Assembly: GCF_030812785.1 (NCBI RefSeq)
Contig: NZ_JAUSTJ010000003.1
Coordinates: 806,001 to 870,000, forward strand
DNA length: 64,000 nt
Direction: 5' to 3'
Origin: Sphingomonas kyeonggiensis
GTDB taxonomy: Bacteria; Pseudomonadota; Alphaproteobacteria; Sphingomonadales; Sphingomonadaceae
Each line of letters begins with the position of its first letter. Within the stretch, counting starts at the first letter, position 1. Positions 49,263 to 57,214 of this stretch are shown one piece after another. The notes beneath the pieces were generated by a model. That model was not told the origin of the DNA. It made no database searches and saw only the letters and a program-made list of their open reading frames with translations. Position numbers and translations under genes: made by a program.

Positions 49263-51263
49263 TCAGGCCCCCTGCGCAAGCAGCGTGGTGCGCTTGTCCT
49301 CGGTTGCGGCGACTTCCTCGGCGGGAATGGTGTAGTCGCGCTTGAAGTTGAAGGTGTGTCCCACGGCGACCGCGAACAGGCCGGCGAAGCTGAGGGCGGC
49401 GAGCCACCAGATGTACCAGATCATCGCGAAGCCGAAGACCAGCGCCAGGGCCGAGAGGATCACGCCCGCGCCGGTGTTCTTCGGCATGTGGATCGGGCGG
49501 AAGCCGGTGGTCGGGCGCAGATAGCCGCGGCTCTTCATGTCGTACCAGGCATCCAGGTCGTGGATGACCGGGGTGAACGCGAAGTTGTAGGCCGGTGGGG
49601 GCGACGCGGTCGACCATTCGAGCGTGCGGCCCTCCCACGGATCGCCGGTGACGTCCTTGTGCTGCTCGCGCTTCAGCCAGCCGACCAGGATGCTCATCAC
49701 GAAGCCGAGGATGCCGACCAGGATGATCACCGCTCCGATCGCCGCGATGACGAAATAGGGCTGGAAGCTCGGATCGTCGAAATGGTTCACGCGGCGCGTG
49801 GTGCCCATCAGGCCGACGATGTAGATCGGTGTCCAGGCGACCCAATAGCCGATGACCCAGCCCCAGAAGGCGACCTTGCCCCAGAAGTCGTCGAGCTTGA
49901 AGCCGAAGGCCTTGGGGAACCAGTAGACCATGCCGGCGAACAGCGCGAACACCACGCCGCCGATGATGACGTTGTGGAAATGGGCCACCAGGAACAGCGA
50001 GTTGTGCAGCACGAAGTCCGCCGGCGGGATGGCGAGCAGCACGCCGGTCATGCCGCCGACGGTGAAGGTGAGCATGAAGGCGACCACCCACATCATCGGC
50101 AGCTCGAAGCGGATGTTGCCGCGGTACATCGTGAACAGCCAGTTGAAGATCTTCGCGCCGGTCGGGATCGAGATCACCATGGTGGCGATGCCGAAGAAGC
50201 TGTTGACCGTCGGGCCGGCGCCCATCGTGAAGAAGTGGTGGAGCCAGACGAGATACGACAGGATCGTGATGACCACCGTGGCGTAGACCATCGACGAATA
50301 GCCGAACAGGCGCTTCCCGGTGAAGGTGGAGGTGATCTCCGAATAGATGCCGAAGGCCGGCAGGACGAGGACATAGACCTCGGGGTGGCCCCAGATCCAA
50401 ACCATGTTCCAGTACATCATCGGCGCGCCGCCGAGCTCGTTGGTGAAGAAGCGGGTGCCGGCGTAGCGATCGAGCAGCAGCAGGAAGAAGGCCGCGGTCA
50501 GCGCCGGGAAGATGGCGATGGCCAGGACATTCGAGCAGAGCGCGGTCCAGGTGAAGACCGGCATCTTCATCATTGTCATGCCAGGGGCACGCATCTTGAT
50601 GACGGTGGCGACCATGTTGATCGCCGAGAGGGTGGTGCCGACGCCGGCCATCTGGAGGGACAAGAGATAGTAATCGACACCTGTGTCGGGGCTGTACTGC
50701 AATCCGGCCAGCGGCGCGTAGCTGAGCCAGCCGGTGCGGGCGAACTCGCCGACGAACAGCGAGAGCATCACCAGCACCGCGCCCGCGACCGTCAGCCAGA
50801 AGCTGAGATTGTTGAGGAACGGGAAGGCGACGTCGCGCGCGCCGATCTGGAGGGGCATGACGAAGTTGACGATGCCGACGATCAGCGGGATCGCCACGAA
50901 GAAGATCATGATCGTCCCGTGCGCGGTGAAGATCTGATCATAGTGGTGGGGCGGCAGGTATCCGGGGTTGTCCCCGAAGGCGATCGCCTGCTGGGCGCGC
51001 ATCATCAGCGCATCGGAGAAGCCGCGCAGCAGCATCACGATGCCCAGGATGATGTACATGATGCCGATCTTCTTGTGATCGACGCTGGTGAACCACTCCT
51101 TCCAGAGATAGCCCCAGAGCTTGTACTTGGTCACCACGCCTACCAGGCCCAAGCCGAGCAGCGCGACGACGATGAAGGTGCCGAGCAGGATCGGCTCGTG
51201 CAGGAAGGGCAGGGACTCCAGGGACAGGCGTCCGAACACCGTCTTTGTCAGATTGTCGGTCAT
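49263..51263 (-). CDS. cyoB: Cytochrome bo3 quinol oxidase subunit I
   Basis: The 666-residue catalytic subunit that oxidises ubiquinol, reduces oxygen to water and pumps protons. The metal-site motifs are present: TAHGTIMIFF (heme ligand His), WGHPEVYVLVLPAFG (CuB ligand His and the cross-linked Tyr), LHHFFTMGA (CuB His pair) and FLVAHFHNVIIGG (heme ligands). The N-terminus reads LSLESLPFLHEPI and the protein has about 15 transmembrane segments. Length matches Escherichia coli CyoB. It follows cyoA after 15 nt. Confidence 0.98.
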   Translation of the reverse strand: MTDNLTKTVFGRLSLESLPFLHEPILLGTFIVVALLGLGLVGVVTKYKLWGYLWKEWFTSVDHKKIGIMYIILGIVMLLRGFSDALMMRAQQAIAFGDNPGYLPPHHYDQIFTAHGTIMIFFVAIPLIVGIVNFVMPLQIGARDVAFPFLNNLSFWLTVAGAVLVMLSLFVGEFARTGWLSYAPLAGLQYSPDTGVDYYLLSLQMAGVGTTLSAINMVATVIKMRAPGMTMMKMPVFTWTALCSNVLAIAIFPALTAAFFLLLLDRYAGTRFFTNELGGAPMMYWNMVWIWGHPEVYVLVLPAFGIYSEITSTFTGKRLFGYSSMVYATVVITILSYLVWLHHFFTMGAGPTVNSFFGIATMVISIPTGAKIFNWLFTMYRGNIRFELPMMWVVAFMLTFTVGGMTGVLLAIPPADFVLHNSLFLVAHFHNVIIGGVVFALFAGMVYWFPKAFGFKLDDFWGKVAFWGWVIGYWVAWTPIYIVGLMGTTRRVNHFDDPSFQPYFVIAAIGAVIILVGILGFVMSILVGWLKREQHKDVTGDPWEGRTLEWSTASPPPAYNFAFTPVIHDLDAWYDMKSRGYLRPTTGFRPIHMPKNTGAGVILSALALVFGFAMIWYIWWLAALSFAGLFAVAVGHTFNFKRDYTIPAEEVAATEDKRTTLLAQGA

Positions 51264-51278
51264 GGCGGTTCCGATCGC

Positions 51279-52337
51279 TCAGGCCTGGGCGGCGCGCGGG
51301 GCGCCGGGCATGCGGAGGGGAGGGAGGGCGGACATGTTCATGCCCTCGTGATGCGGTTCGGCGGGCTTGGGCGCGCCGGGCGGCGGCTCCTTCCCGGGCT
51401 TCATCCGCGCGCGCATCATGTCGCCGCGCATCACGTCGACCATGCAGGGCTTGCCGGGCTCCACGCACTGGTTGACGATCCTGTCGAACAGCCCGGGCTG
51501 GACGGTGGAGAAGCGCATCACCGGCACCTTCGCACTCGGCCTGGCGAGCTGGAGATAGGTCGCGGTGTCGAGCGCGCCGCCCGCCTTCACCCCGGCGACC
51601 CACTGGTCGAAGCCGGCCTTGTCCATCCCGCGCAGCTTGAACCGCATGTCCGAATAGCCGGCGCCGGTATAGTTGCCCGAATAGCCCCAGCTGTCGCCAG
51701 TCTTGTTGAGCACCGCGTGCAGCTCCGACTTCATCGTCGGCATCGCATAGATCATGCCGGCGAGGGTGGGGGCGTAGAAGGTGTTGAACTGGTCGGTCGA
51801 GGTGATCGAGAAATGCACCGGCTGGTCGACCGGCAGCGCCAGCTCGTTGACCGTGGCGATGCCCAGGTCCGGATAGATGAACAGCCACTTCCAATCGAGC
51901 CCGATCGCCTGCACCTCGAGCGGCCTGGTGTTCGTCGGCACCGGCTTGCCCGGGGCGATGCGCTCCAGCGGGCGGAAGGGATCGAGCAGGTGCGTGCTGG
52001 TCCAGGTGACCGCGCTCAGCGCGATGATGATCAGCAGCGGGCAGGTCCAGATGATCAGTTCGAGCGTGGTCGAGTGATCGAAATCGGGGTCATAGGTCTT
52101 GTTCGGATTGCCGCGCCGGTATTTCCAGGCGAACCAGATGGTCAGCGCCATCACAGGTACGATGATCAGCAGCATCACCCCTGTAGAGAACAGGATGAGA
52201 TTGCGCTGTTGCACGGCGATGTCGCCGGTCGGGTTCATGACGACCATCTTGTCGCAGCCACCCAGAATCAGGGGCAGGGCCAGTATGGAGAGGCCCCAAA
52301 AGGCCCGGCGATGCAGCTTGGATCCTGGTCTCAGCAT
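51279..52337 (-). CDS. cyoA: Cytochrome bo3 quinol oxidase subunit II
   Basis: A 352-residue lipoprotein subunit with lipobox LILGGC. Two transmembrane segments follow (FSTGVMLLIIVPVMALTIWF and LIIWTCPLLIIIALSAVTW), then a periplasmic cupredoxin domain with GLDWKWLFIYPDLGIATVNE and the absent CuA ligands that distinguish quinol from cytochrome c oxidases. The tail is rich in Pro/Met/His (EPHHEGMNMSALPP), longer than in Escherichia coli. GGGAGG lies about 13 nt upstream and TGGGG closer. It is divergent from the MFS gene with a FixK/Fnr-like site between. Confidence 0.96.
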   Translation of the reverse strand: MLRPGSKLHRRAFWGLSILALPLILGGCDKMVVMNPTGDIAVQQRNLILFSTGVMLLIIVPVMALTIWFAWKYRRGNPNKTYDPDFDHSTTLELIIWTCPLLIIIALSAVTWTSTHLLDPFRPLERIAPGKPVPTNTRPLEVQAIGLDWKWLFIYPDLGIATVNELALPVDQPVHFSITSTDQFNTFYAPTLAGMIYAMPTMKSELHAVLNKTGDSWGYSGNYTGAGYSDMRFKLRGMDKAGFDQWVAGVKAGGALDTATYLQLARPSAKVPVMRFSTVQPGLFDRIVNQCVEPGKPCMVDVMRGDMMRARMKPGKEPPPGAPKPAEPHHEGMNMSALPPLRMPGAPRAAQA

Positions 52338-52365
52338 GCGCCCCAGCTATCCTCCCGATGCTCTT

Positions 52366-52391
52366 CTGCCTTTGACCGATGTCAAAGGCAG
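52366..52391. promoter_or_regulatory. FixK/Fnr-like site between cyoA and the MFS gene
   Basis: CTGCCTTTGAC-CGAT-GTCAAAGGCAG is a perfect 11-bp inverted repeat. Its core TTGA-N6-TCAA (52372-52385) matches the FixK/FnrL consensus used for oxygen-dependent control in alphaproteobacteria. It is centred about 41 nt upstream of the cyoA start and 108 nt upstream of the MFS start. Confidence 0.7.
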
Positions 52392-52486
52392 GCGACTGAC
52401 GATAGACTAGGCCGGAAACTATCATGGAACTGGGTCGTTGCGCATCCGTGCCTGTGCATGCGCAGCGAGTGGAAGAGGACCGAGGG

Positions 52487-53815
52487 ATGGTGGCCACGCT
52501 GAGCACGACGAATTCGACGCAGCTCGAACGCGACGCCCGGCTGATCAACGCGCGGGACCATGAAGTGCGCCCGTCCGACATCGCCGTCGGCGTCATCATC
52601 GGCCGTGCTTCGGAATTCTTCGACTTCTTCGTCTACGCCATCGCATCGGTGATCGTCTTCCCGGCGGTGATCTTCCCCTATGTCGATGCGCTGACCGGGA
52701 CGCTCTATTCCTTCGCGGTGTTCGCGCTGGCCTTCATCGCCCGGCCGTTCGGCGCGCTGCTGTTCATCTGGCTCGACCGCAAGCATGGCCGCGGGGTGAA
52801 GCTGACCATCGCGATGTTCCTGCTCGGCGGATCGACCGCGGCGATGGCTTTCCTGCCGGCCTATGCCCAGGCGGGCGGGGTGGCGGTGGCGCTGCTTGCG
52901 CTGTTCCGGCTCGGCCAGGGCTTCGCCCAGGGCGGCACCTGGGACGGGCTGCCCTCGCTGCTCTCGCTCAACGCCCCGCACGAGAAGCGCGGCTTCTATG
53001 CGATGATCCCGCAGCTCGGCGCGCCGATCGGCCTGTTCGTGGCCGCCGCCGTATTCGCCTTCCTGCTCACCGCGCTGAGCCCGGCCGACTTCCTCGACTG
53101 GGGCTGGCGCTATCCGTTCTTCGTCGCCTTCGTGATCAACGTGGTCGCGCTGTTCGCCCGGCTGCGGCTGATCTCGACCCCCGAGTTCGAGCGGCTCTAC
53201 GAGAGCCAGGAGCTGCAGCCGACCCCGGTGGGCGAGCTGTTCCGCGAGGAGGGGCGCACCGTGATCCTGGGCGCCTTCGCCCCGCTCGCCAGCTTCGCGC
53301 TGTTCCACCTCGTCACCGTCTTTCCGCTATCCTGGGTGGTGCTGAAGGGCGAGCCGGCCGAGCATTTCCTGGTGATCGAGCTCGTCGGCGCCGCGGTGGG
53401 GCTGATCGCGGTGGTCCTGTCGGGCTATATTGCCGACCGGATCGGCCGCCGCACCCTGCTCGGCGTCTCGGCCGCCTTCATTGCCGCCTATAGCGGATTC
53501 GCGCCGCAGCTGCTCGGCACCGGGGCGACCGGCGAATGGGTGTACATGATCCTCGGCTTCATCCTGCTCGGCCTGTCGTTCGGCCAGAGCTCGGGCGCGG
53601 TGAATTCGAGCTTCTCGGCCAAGCGGCGCTACACCGGCGCGGGCACGACGGCGACCGCGTCCTGGTTCATCGGCGCCGGCTTCGCGCCGCTGGCCGCTTT
53701 GTTCCTGGCGAGCAGTTTCGGGCTGCTGGCGGTCGGCGCCTACCTCCTCTCCGGCGCGGTGTGCACGCTGGCGGCGCTCGGGCTCAACCGGGAATGGGGC
53801 GGCAAGGAAGCCTGA
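52487..53815 (+). CDS. MFS transporter, MHS-type
   Basis: A 442-residue inner-membrane transporter with 12 predicted segments. EFFDFFVYAIASVIVFPAVI and FIARPFGALLFIWLDRKHGR, followed by GVKLTIAMFLLG, are typical of metabolite:proton symporters of the MHS group (citrate, proline/betaine, shikimate type). The sequence DRIGRRTLLG in the second half is the expected repeat motif. The ATG at 52487 lies behind GAGG; a longer in-frame start at 52424 has no site. It is divergent from cyoA. The substrate is unknown. Confidence 0.93.
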   Translation: MVATLSTTNSTQLERDARLINARDHEVRPSDIAVGVIIGRASEFFDFFVYAIASVIVFPAVIFPYVDALTGTLYSFAVFALAFIARPFGALLFIWLDRKHGRGVKLTIAMFLLGGSTAAMAFLPAYAQAGGVAVALLALFRLGQGFAQGGTWDGLPSLLSLNAPHEKRGFYAMIPQLGAPIGLFVAAAVFAFLLTALSPADFLDWGWRYPFFVAFVINVVALFARLRLISTPEFERLYESQELQPTPVGELFREEGRTVILGAFAPLASFALFHLVTVFPLSWVVLKGEPAEHFLVIELVGAAVGLIAVVLSGYIADRIGRRTLLGVSAAFIAAYSGFAPQLLGTGATGEWVYMILGFILLGLSFGQSSGAVNSSFSAKRRYTGAGTTATASWFIGAGFAPLAALFLASSFGLLAVGAYLLSGAVCTLAALGLNREWGGKEA

Positions 53816-53853
53816 TCCGGATACAAAACGACCGCCGCGCATTCTCCTGAGCA

Positions 53854-54297
53854 ATGAGCGCATATGACGAGCTGCAGCGGCTGCACGCGGAGATAGGGAC
53901 CAGGCTCGACGAGCTGGAGGCGCTGGCGGCGCGTCCCGAGCCGTCCATGCAGGCGCTTTCCGCGGTCCGCCTCGCGCTCACCCGGGCCAGCCGGGCGCGG
54001 ACCATGTTGCTGGACCGGCTCTATCCCGACCTCATCGCCCGGGCCGGCGGCCAGGCCAGGGCAGATATCGAGGCGCTGCGGGCAGGGGCGCAGCACGACC
54101 GCTTCGCCTCGACCACGCATATCTCCAGCTGGACGATCCGCGAGATCACCACCCGGTGGGACGAGTATCGCGACGCCTCGCATGCCATGCGCGCGGCGAT
54201 GCGCGAGCGGATCGGTCGCGAGGTCGCGCTGGTCTATCCGCTGCTTGCGGATGCGGACGGTCCGGACGCGGAAGTTGGCACCATTCACGCCCGGTGA
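53854..54297 (+). CDS. Small helical protein of unknown function
   Basis: A 147-residue soluble protein, apparently a bundle of helices: YDELQRLHAEIGTRLDELEA, SAVRLALTRASRARTMLLDR, IREITTRWDEYRDASHAMRA and MRERIGREVALVYPLLADAD. The spacing of the Arg/Glu-rich helices loosely recalls hemerythrin-like regulatory proteins, but the iron-ligand His pattern is missing. The ribosome-binding site is weak. It starts 38 nt after the MFS stop and may be cotranscribed. Confidence 0.75.
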   Translation: MSAYDELQRLHAEIGTRLDELEALAARPEPSMQALSAVRLALTRASRARTMLLDRLYPDLIARAGGQARADIEALRAGAQHDRFASTTHISSWTIREITTRWDEYRDASHAMRAAMRERIGREVALVYPLLADADGPDAEVGTIHAR

Positions 54298-54720
54298 CCC
54301 TCAGACGGGCCGGTTTCCGGTTCGTTGCGTCCACTCCGCCCTCTACGCCCGGGATGCACCAGCGGACGGTGCGGGCCCCGATATTGGCACGCGTCGCCGG
54401 TTGCGGCCCGATAGCGGGCTGCGGGCAGGAACGGGGTTCACCGGTTCAAAGAGCGTTGCTGCGGAACAATAGCAGAACATCGCTTTGTAGGAAAGGCGGT
54501 GCGGCGGCGGCTTCCGTGGTCGTGAATATGCGCGGTGGGGTGGAAAACCGCCGTTCCCCGGGCTTCGGCTGCGATGTCGTTCGAGAGGTTTTCCTGTCCC
54601 GCCGGCTATGCCGAAGCTGGACCCCGGCCTTCGCCGGGGAGCCGGGAGCTTGCAGAGGAGCGGTGCGAGCTTCCGGATGCAGTGCGTCCGGTCAGGCGGG
54701 CGCGCCTGCCCGCCGCCAAC
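54298..54720. other. Intergenic region with a REP-type palindrome
   Basis: These 423 nt lie between the helical protein and the nusG terminator. A REP-type hairpin CCCCGGC-CTTC-GCCGGGG is at 54622-54639. Frames that cross the region lack ribosome-binding sites. I see no tRNA, no promoter and no clear gene. Confidence 0.55.
54622..54639. repeat. REP-type palindrome
   Basis: CCCCGGC and GCCGGGG around CTTC, the same core as at 33957-33975. Confidence 0.65.
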
Positions 54721-54748
54721 GAAAAAGGCCGGAGCTTTCGCCCCGGCC
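54721..54748 (-). terminator. Intrinsic terminator of secE-nusG
   Basis: Minus-strand stem GGCCGGGGC-GAAA-GCTCCGGCC (nine pairs, one G.U, GNRA-type loop) followed by TTTTTC. It ends the secE-nusG unit, so nusG and rplK are transcribed separately. Confidence 0.9.
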
Positions 54749-54775
54749 CTTTCGTGATCCCAGGATCGCGCGCGC

Positions 54776-55315
54776 TTACTTGATGCGCTCGACGTCCTCG
54801 AAGCCGAGTTCCAGCGGCGTCGCGCGGCCGAAGATCGAGATCGAGACCTTGACGCGGCTCTTGTCGTAGTCGAGCTCCTCGACCACGCCCGAGAAGGTCG
54901 CGAAGTTGCCGCTGGTGACCTTGACGGTGTCGCCGATGTCGTAGTCGACCTTGACCTTCGCCTTGGGCGCGGCGGTGGCCGCTTCGTCCTTGGTGTTGAG
55001 AATGCGCGCGGCCTCGGCCTCGCTGATCGGCTGGGGCTTGCCCGACGAGCCGAGGAAGCCGGTCACCTTCGGCGTGTTCTTCACCAGGTGATAGACGTCG
55101 TCGTTCATCTCGAGCTTGGCGAGGACATAGCCGGGGAAGAACTTCCGCTCGGACTGGATCTTCTTGCCGCGGCGGACCTCGGTGACGGTCTCGGTCGGCA
55201 CCTCGACGGATTCGACCAGGCGGTCGAGGCCCATGCGGGCGGCGTCGGCCAGGATCTGGTCGCGGACCTTGCCCTCGAAGCCCGAATAGGCGTGGATGAT
55301 GTACCAGCGCGCCAT
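54776..55315 (-). CDS. nusG: Transcription termination/antitermination factor NusG
   Basis: A 179-residue factor that binds RNA polymerase, couples it to ribosomes and aids Rho. It starts MARWYIIHAYSGFEGKVRDQ and has the NGN motif RKFFPGYVLAKLEMND, the linker, and the C-terminal KOW domain DIGDTVKVTSGNFATFSGVV. Its normal neighbour rplK is 11.5 kb downstream here. It starts 34 nt after secE. The ATG at 55315 is well supported. Confidence 0.98.
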   Translation of the reverse strand: MARWYIIHAYSGFEGKVRDQILADAARMGLDRLVESVEVPTETVTEVRRGKKIQSERKFFPGYVLAKLEMNDDVYHLVKNTPKVTGFLGSSGKPQPISEAEAARILNTKDEAATAAPKAKVKVDYDIGDTVKVTSGNFATFSGVVEELDYDKSRVKVSISIFGRATPLELGFEDVERIK

Positions 55316-55349
55316 GCGTTCGTTTTTCCCTTTGGTTCTTCGGTGCGGC

Positions 55350-55547
55350 TTACTGCGCCAGGCGCAGCAGCGAATTGACGATGAAGTCGAAGACGGCGTC
55401 GATGCCGAAGAAGAACACGCCGAGCAGCGTGGTCATGATCATGACCATCACGCCGGTCATGAACGTCTCGCGCCACGACGGCCACACGACCTTGCGGGCC
55501 TCGGTCTGCACCTGCTTCACGAATTCGGTCGGACTGGTCTTCGCCAC
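55350..55547 (-). CDS. secE: Protein translocase subunit SecE
   Basis: A small inner-membrane subunit of the Sec translocon (65 residues from the GTG at 55547). It reads MAKTSPTEFVKQVQTEARKV then VWPSWRETFMTGVMV and a single transmembrane segment (TTLLGVFFFGIDAVFDFIVN). The conserved KVVWPS is the family signature. An in-frame ATG 9 nt upstream (55556) directly abuts the GAGG site, so the GTG, which has ideal spacing, is preferred. secE and nusG share a promoter at 55657-55685. Confidence 0.92.
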   Translation of the reverse strand: MAKTSPTEFVKQVQTEARKVVWPSWRETFMTGVMVMIMTTLLGVFFFGIDAVFDFIVNSLLRLAQ

Positions 55548-55656
55548 TGGGGCCATCCTCGCTTCAAAGTTCGCCGCCTGCGGGGCACGGGTCCGCTGCC
55601 CGGTCCTTCCTGAAGGAACCGGTGCTTTCCCACCCACGCTGTCGGATTGGGTGCTG

Positions 55657-55685
55657 TATCTAGCGAGTCGCGAGCGAGGGTGCAA
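55657..55685 (-). promoter_or_regulatory. Sigma-70 promoter of secE-nusG
   Basis: TTGCAC (55685-55680), 17-nt spacer, TAGATA (55662-55657) on the minus strand. Transcription should start near 55650. Confidence 0.8.
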
Positions 55686-55743
55686 GCTGGCGGCGCGAGG
55701 AAAAGAAACGGGGCGTTTGACCGAGCCCGGAACGTCTATTTCA

Positions 55744-55774
55744 TCGTCATCCCCGCGAAGGCGGGGATCCAGGG
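55744..55774 (+). repeat. REP unit, left copy of an inverted pair
   Basis: A 31-nt palindromic unit with core CCCCGCGAAGGCGGGG. It is the exact reverse complement of the copy at 55852-55882. Confidence 0.85.
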
Positions 55775-55851
55775 CCACAGGCAGGGAGCGGGCGGCCCGC
55801 TTCGGTGTTTCCGGTTAGCCGATGCTCGATTGCATCCACCGTCCTTCGCTA

Positions 55852-55882
55852 CCCTGGATCCCCGCCTTCGCGGGGATGACGA
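55852..55882 (-). repeat. REP unit, right copy of an inverted pair
   Basis: The exact reverse complement of 55744-55774, separated by 77 nt. The pair has the form of a REPIN/BIME element and can form a long hairpin. Confidence 0.85.
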
Positions 55883-55925
55883 GGTAGGCGTGAGATTGCG
55901 AAGGTAGGCAGGATTGCAAGGGGAG

Positions 55926-56498
55926 TTAGAACAGCGCGACTGCGACGAAGCCCAGCACGATCAGCGCCAGGAAGCCCCAGGCGAACAGGTCCAGCCGCTT
56001 CTCGACGAACTCCTGCACCGGCGCGCCGTAGATCTTGAGCAGCGTCGCGACGAGGAAGAAGCGGGCGCTGCGGGTGATCGTCGCGAGCAGCACGAAGAGG
56101 GCGAAGGGATAGTGCGACAGGCCGCTGGCGATGGTCACCAGCTTGAACGGGATCGGCGTCAGGCCCTTCACCAGGATGATCGCCCAGCCATATTTGTTGT
56201 ACTGTTCGGTGAATTCGTGGAACGCGTTGTGCTTGAAGAATTCGAGCACCTGGTTCGCGAAGTCGGTCAGGAAATAGCCGATCGCGTAGCCGAAGATGCC
56301 GCCCAGCACCGAGCCGAGCGTGCAGATGCCGGCGATCAGGAACGCACGGTCGCGGCGCGCGAGCACCATCGGCATCATCATCGCGTCGGGCGGGATCGGG
56401 AAGAAGCTGGCCTCGGCGAACGAAACGGTGAACAGCGCCGGCAGCGCGTGGCGGTGATGCGCCATGCGCAGCACCCAGTCGTACAGAGGTCGGAACAT
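55926..56498 (-). CDS. YqaA/DedA-like membrane protein
   Basis: A 190-residue inner-membrane protein of the YqaA/SNARE-associated (DedA-related) group. The ATG at 56498 gives MFRPLYDWVLRMAHHRHALP. Motifs include SFAEASFFPIPPDAMMMPMV, GSVLGGIFGYAIGYFL, and the re-entrant-loop-like WAIILVKGLTPIPFKLVTIA then SGLSHYPFALF. Such proteins are linked to phospholipid or undecaprenyl-phosphate flipping in related families, but this subgroup is not settled. It has no strong ribosome-binding site. It is divergent from the tail-collar gene. Confidence 0.9.
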   Translation of the reverse strand: MFRPLYDWVLRMAHHRHALPALFTVSFAEASFFPIPPDAMMMPMVLARRDRAFLIAGICTLGSVLGGIFGYAIGYFLTDFANQVLEFFKHNAFHEFTEQYNKYGWAIILVKGLTPIPFKLVTIASGLSHYPFALFVLLATITRSARFFLVATLLKIYGAPVQEFVEKRLDLFAWGFLALIVLGFVAVALF

Positions 56499-56655
56499 CG
56501 GGACCGGGCAACTTTCCGTGCGGGAAGGGAGAAGCCGTCCTTTATGGGGGGCGCCGGGACTTGTCCATGCCGCGCCCGCGGCCCGCGCCGCATTGGGCCT
56601 TTTCGGAGGCAATTCGCCTTGCGGGCGCTCGGTCCCAACCCTAGCCTCCCGCATC

Positions 56656-57213
56656 ATGGCGACCTCCGCCCCCACGAGCACGCCGGCGCCCGCACCGACG
56701 CCGCCCCCGACTCCGTCGCAGCCGCCCGTGGAGATACTCTACGCGGTACCGGTGGGGACGGTGATCTCCTGGTATCCGCCGGCCACCGCCTTCTCGGTCG
56801 ATTCGAACGATGGGAACACCAAGACGCTGATCTGTCCGCCCGGCTTCGCGGTGTGCGACGGCAGCGTGGTCAAGGATCCGCTGAGCCCGTTCAACGGCCA
56901 GACGCTGCCCGACCTGCGCAACCGCTTCATCCTGGGCCTGAATACCGGCGATGCGGGCGCCACGGGCGGATATGATGTGACGGTGGGCTGGCAGAACCCG
57001 CAGTTCATCACTTCGCCGACCTCGGCGAACACCTCGGACAATGTGCAGAACTACATCATCCAGGACCACAGCCCGACCACTTCGTGGCGGTACGTGCTGG
57101 CGGGCGAGGACGGCATCAACGACGGCAATCACCATCACTATGTCCTCGGGGCCACCTTCACCGTGCCGCCGCCGGCCTATGCCACGCTGATCCTGCTCAT
57201 CCGGATCAAATAG
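56656..57213 (+). CDS. Phage tail-collar-like protein
   Basis: A 185-residue protein. A Pro/Ala/Thr-rich N-terminus (residues 1-30) precedes a tail-collar-type domain: VGTVISWYPPATAFSVD, CPPGFAVCDGSVVKDPLSPF, then NGQTLPDLRNRFILGLNTG, matching the family pattern G-x-I-x-W, P-x-G-(W/F)-x-x-C-(D/N)-G, (L/P)PDLRxRF. The C-terminal part has His-rich NDGNHHHYVLG and beta strands ending ILLIRIK. In contractile particles such proteins form or attach tail fibres. It ends 1 nt before the next gene, so the two are tightly coupled. The ATG at 56656 is chosen for the domain fit; the longer frame upstream is a shadow. Confidence 0.85.
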   Translation: MATSAPTSTPAPAPTPPPTPSQPPVEILYAVPVGTVISWYPPATAFSVDSNDGNTKTLICPPGFAVCDGSVVKDPLSPFNGQTLPDLRNRFILGLNTGDAGATGGYDVTVGWQNPQFITSPTSANTSDNVQNYIIQDHSPTTSWRYVLAGEDGINDGNHHHYVLGATFTVPPPAYATLILLIRIK

Positions 57214-57214
57214 G

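Larger units (their letters stand above)
55548..55925. promoter_or_regulatory. secE leader and promoter with inverted REP pair
   Basis: The region holds a promoter (55657-55685), a leader of about 100 nt with a stem CCGGTTCCTTC-AG-GAAGGACCGG near 55602-55625 in minus sense, and two perfect inverted copies of a 31-nt REP unit at 55744-55774 and 55852-55882. No tRNA-Trp, often found near secE, is seen. Confidence 0.75.

Noticed and set aside
49248..52502. A 1084-codon plus-strand frame opposite cyoABC
   Set aside because: The cyo proteins on the minus strand are certain; the frame is Asp/His/Arg-rich noise.
55548..55925. Possible tRNA-Trp gene near secE
   Set aside because: Looked for because it is often found there; no cloverleaf or T-loop sequence is seen, and the region is filled by promoter and REP units.
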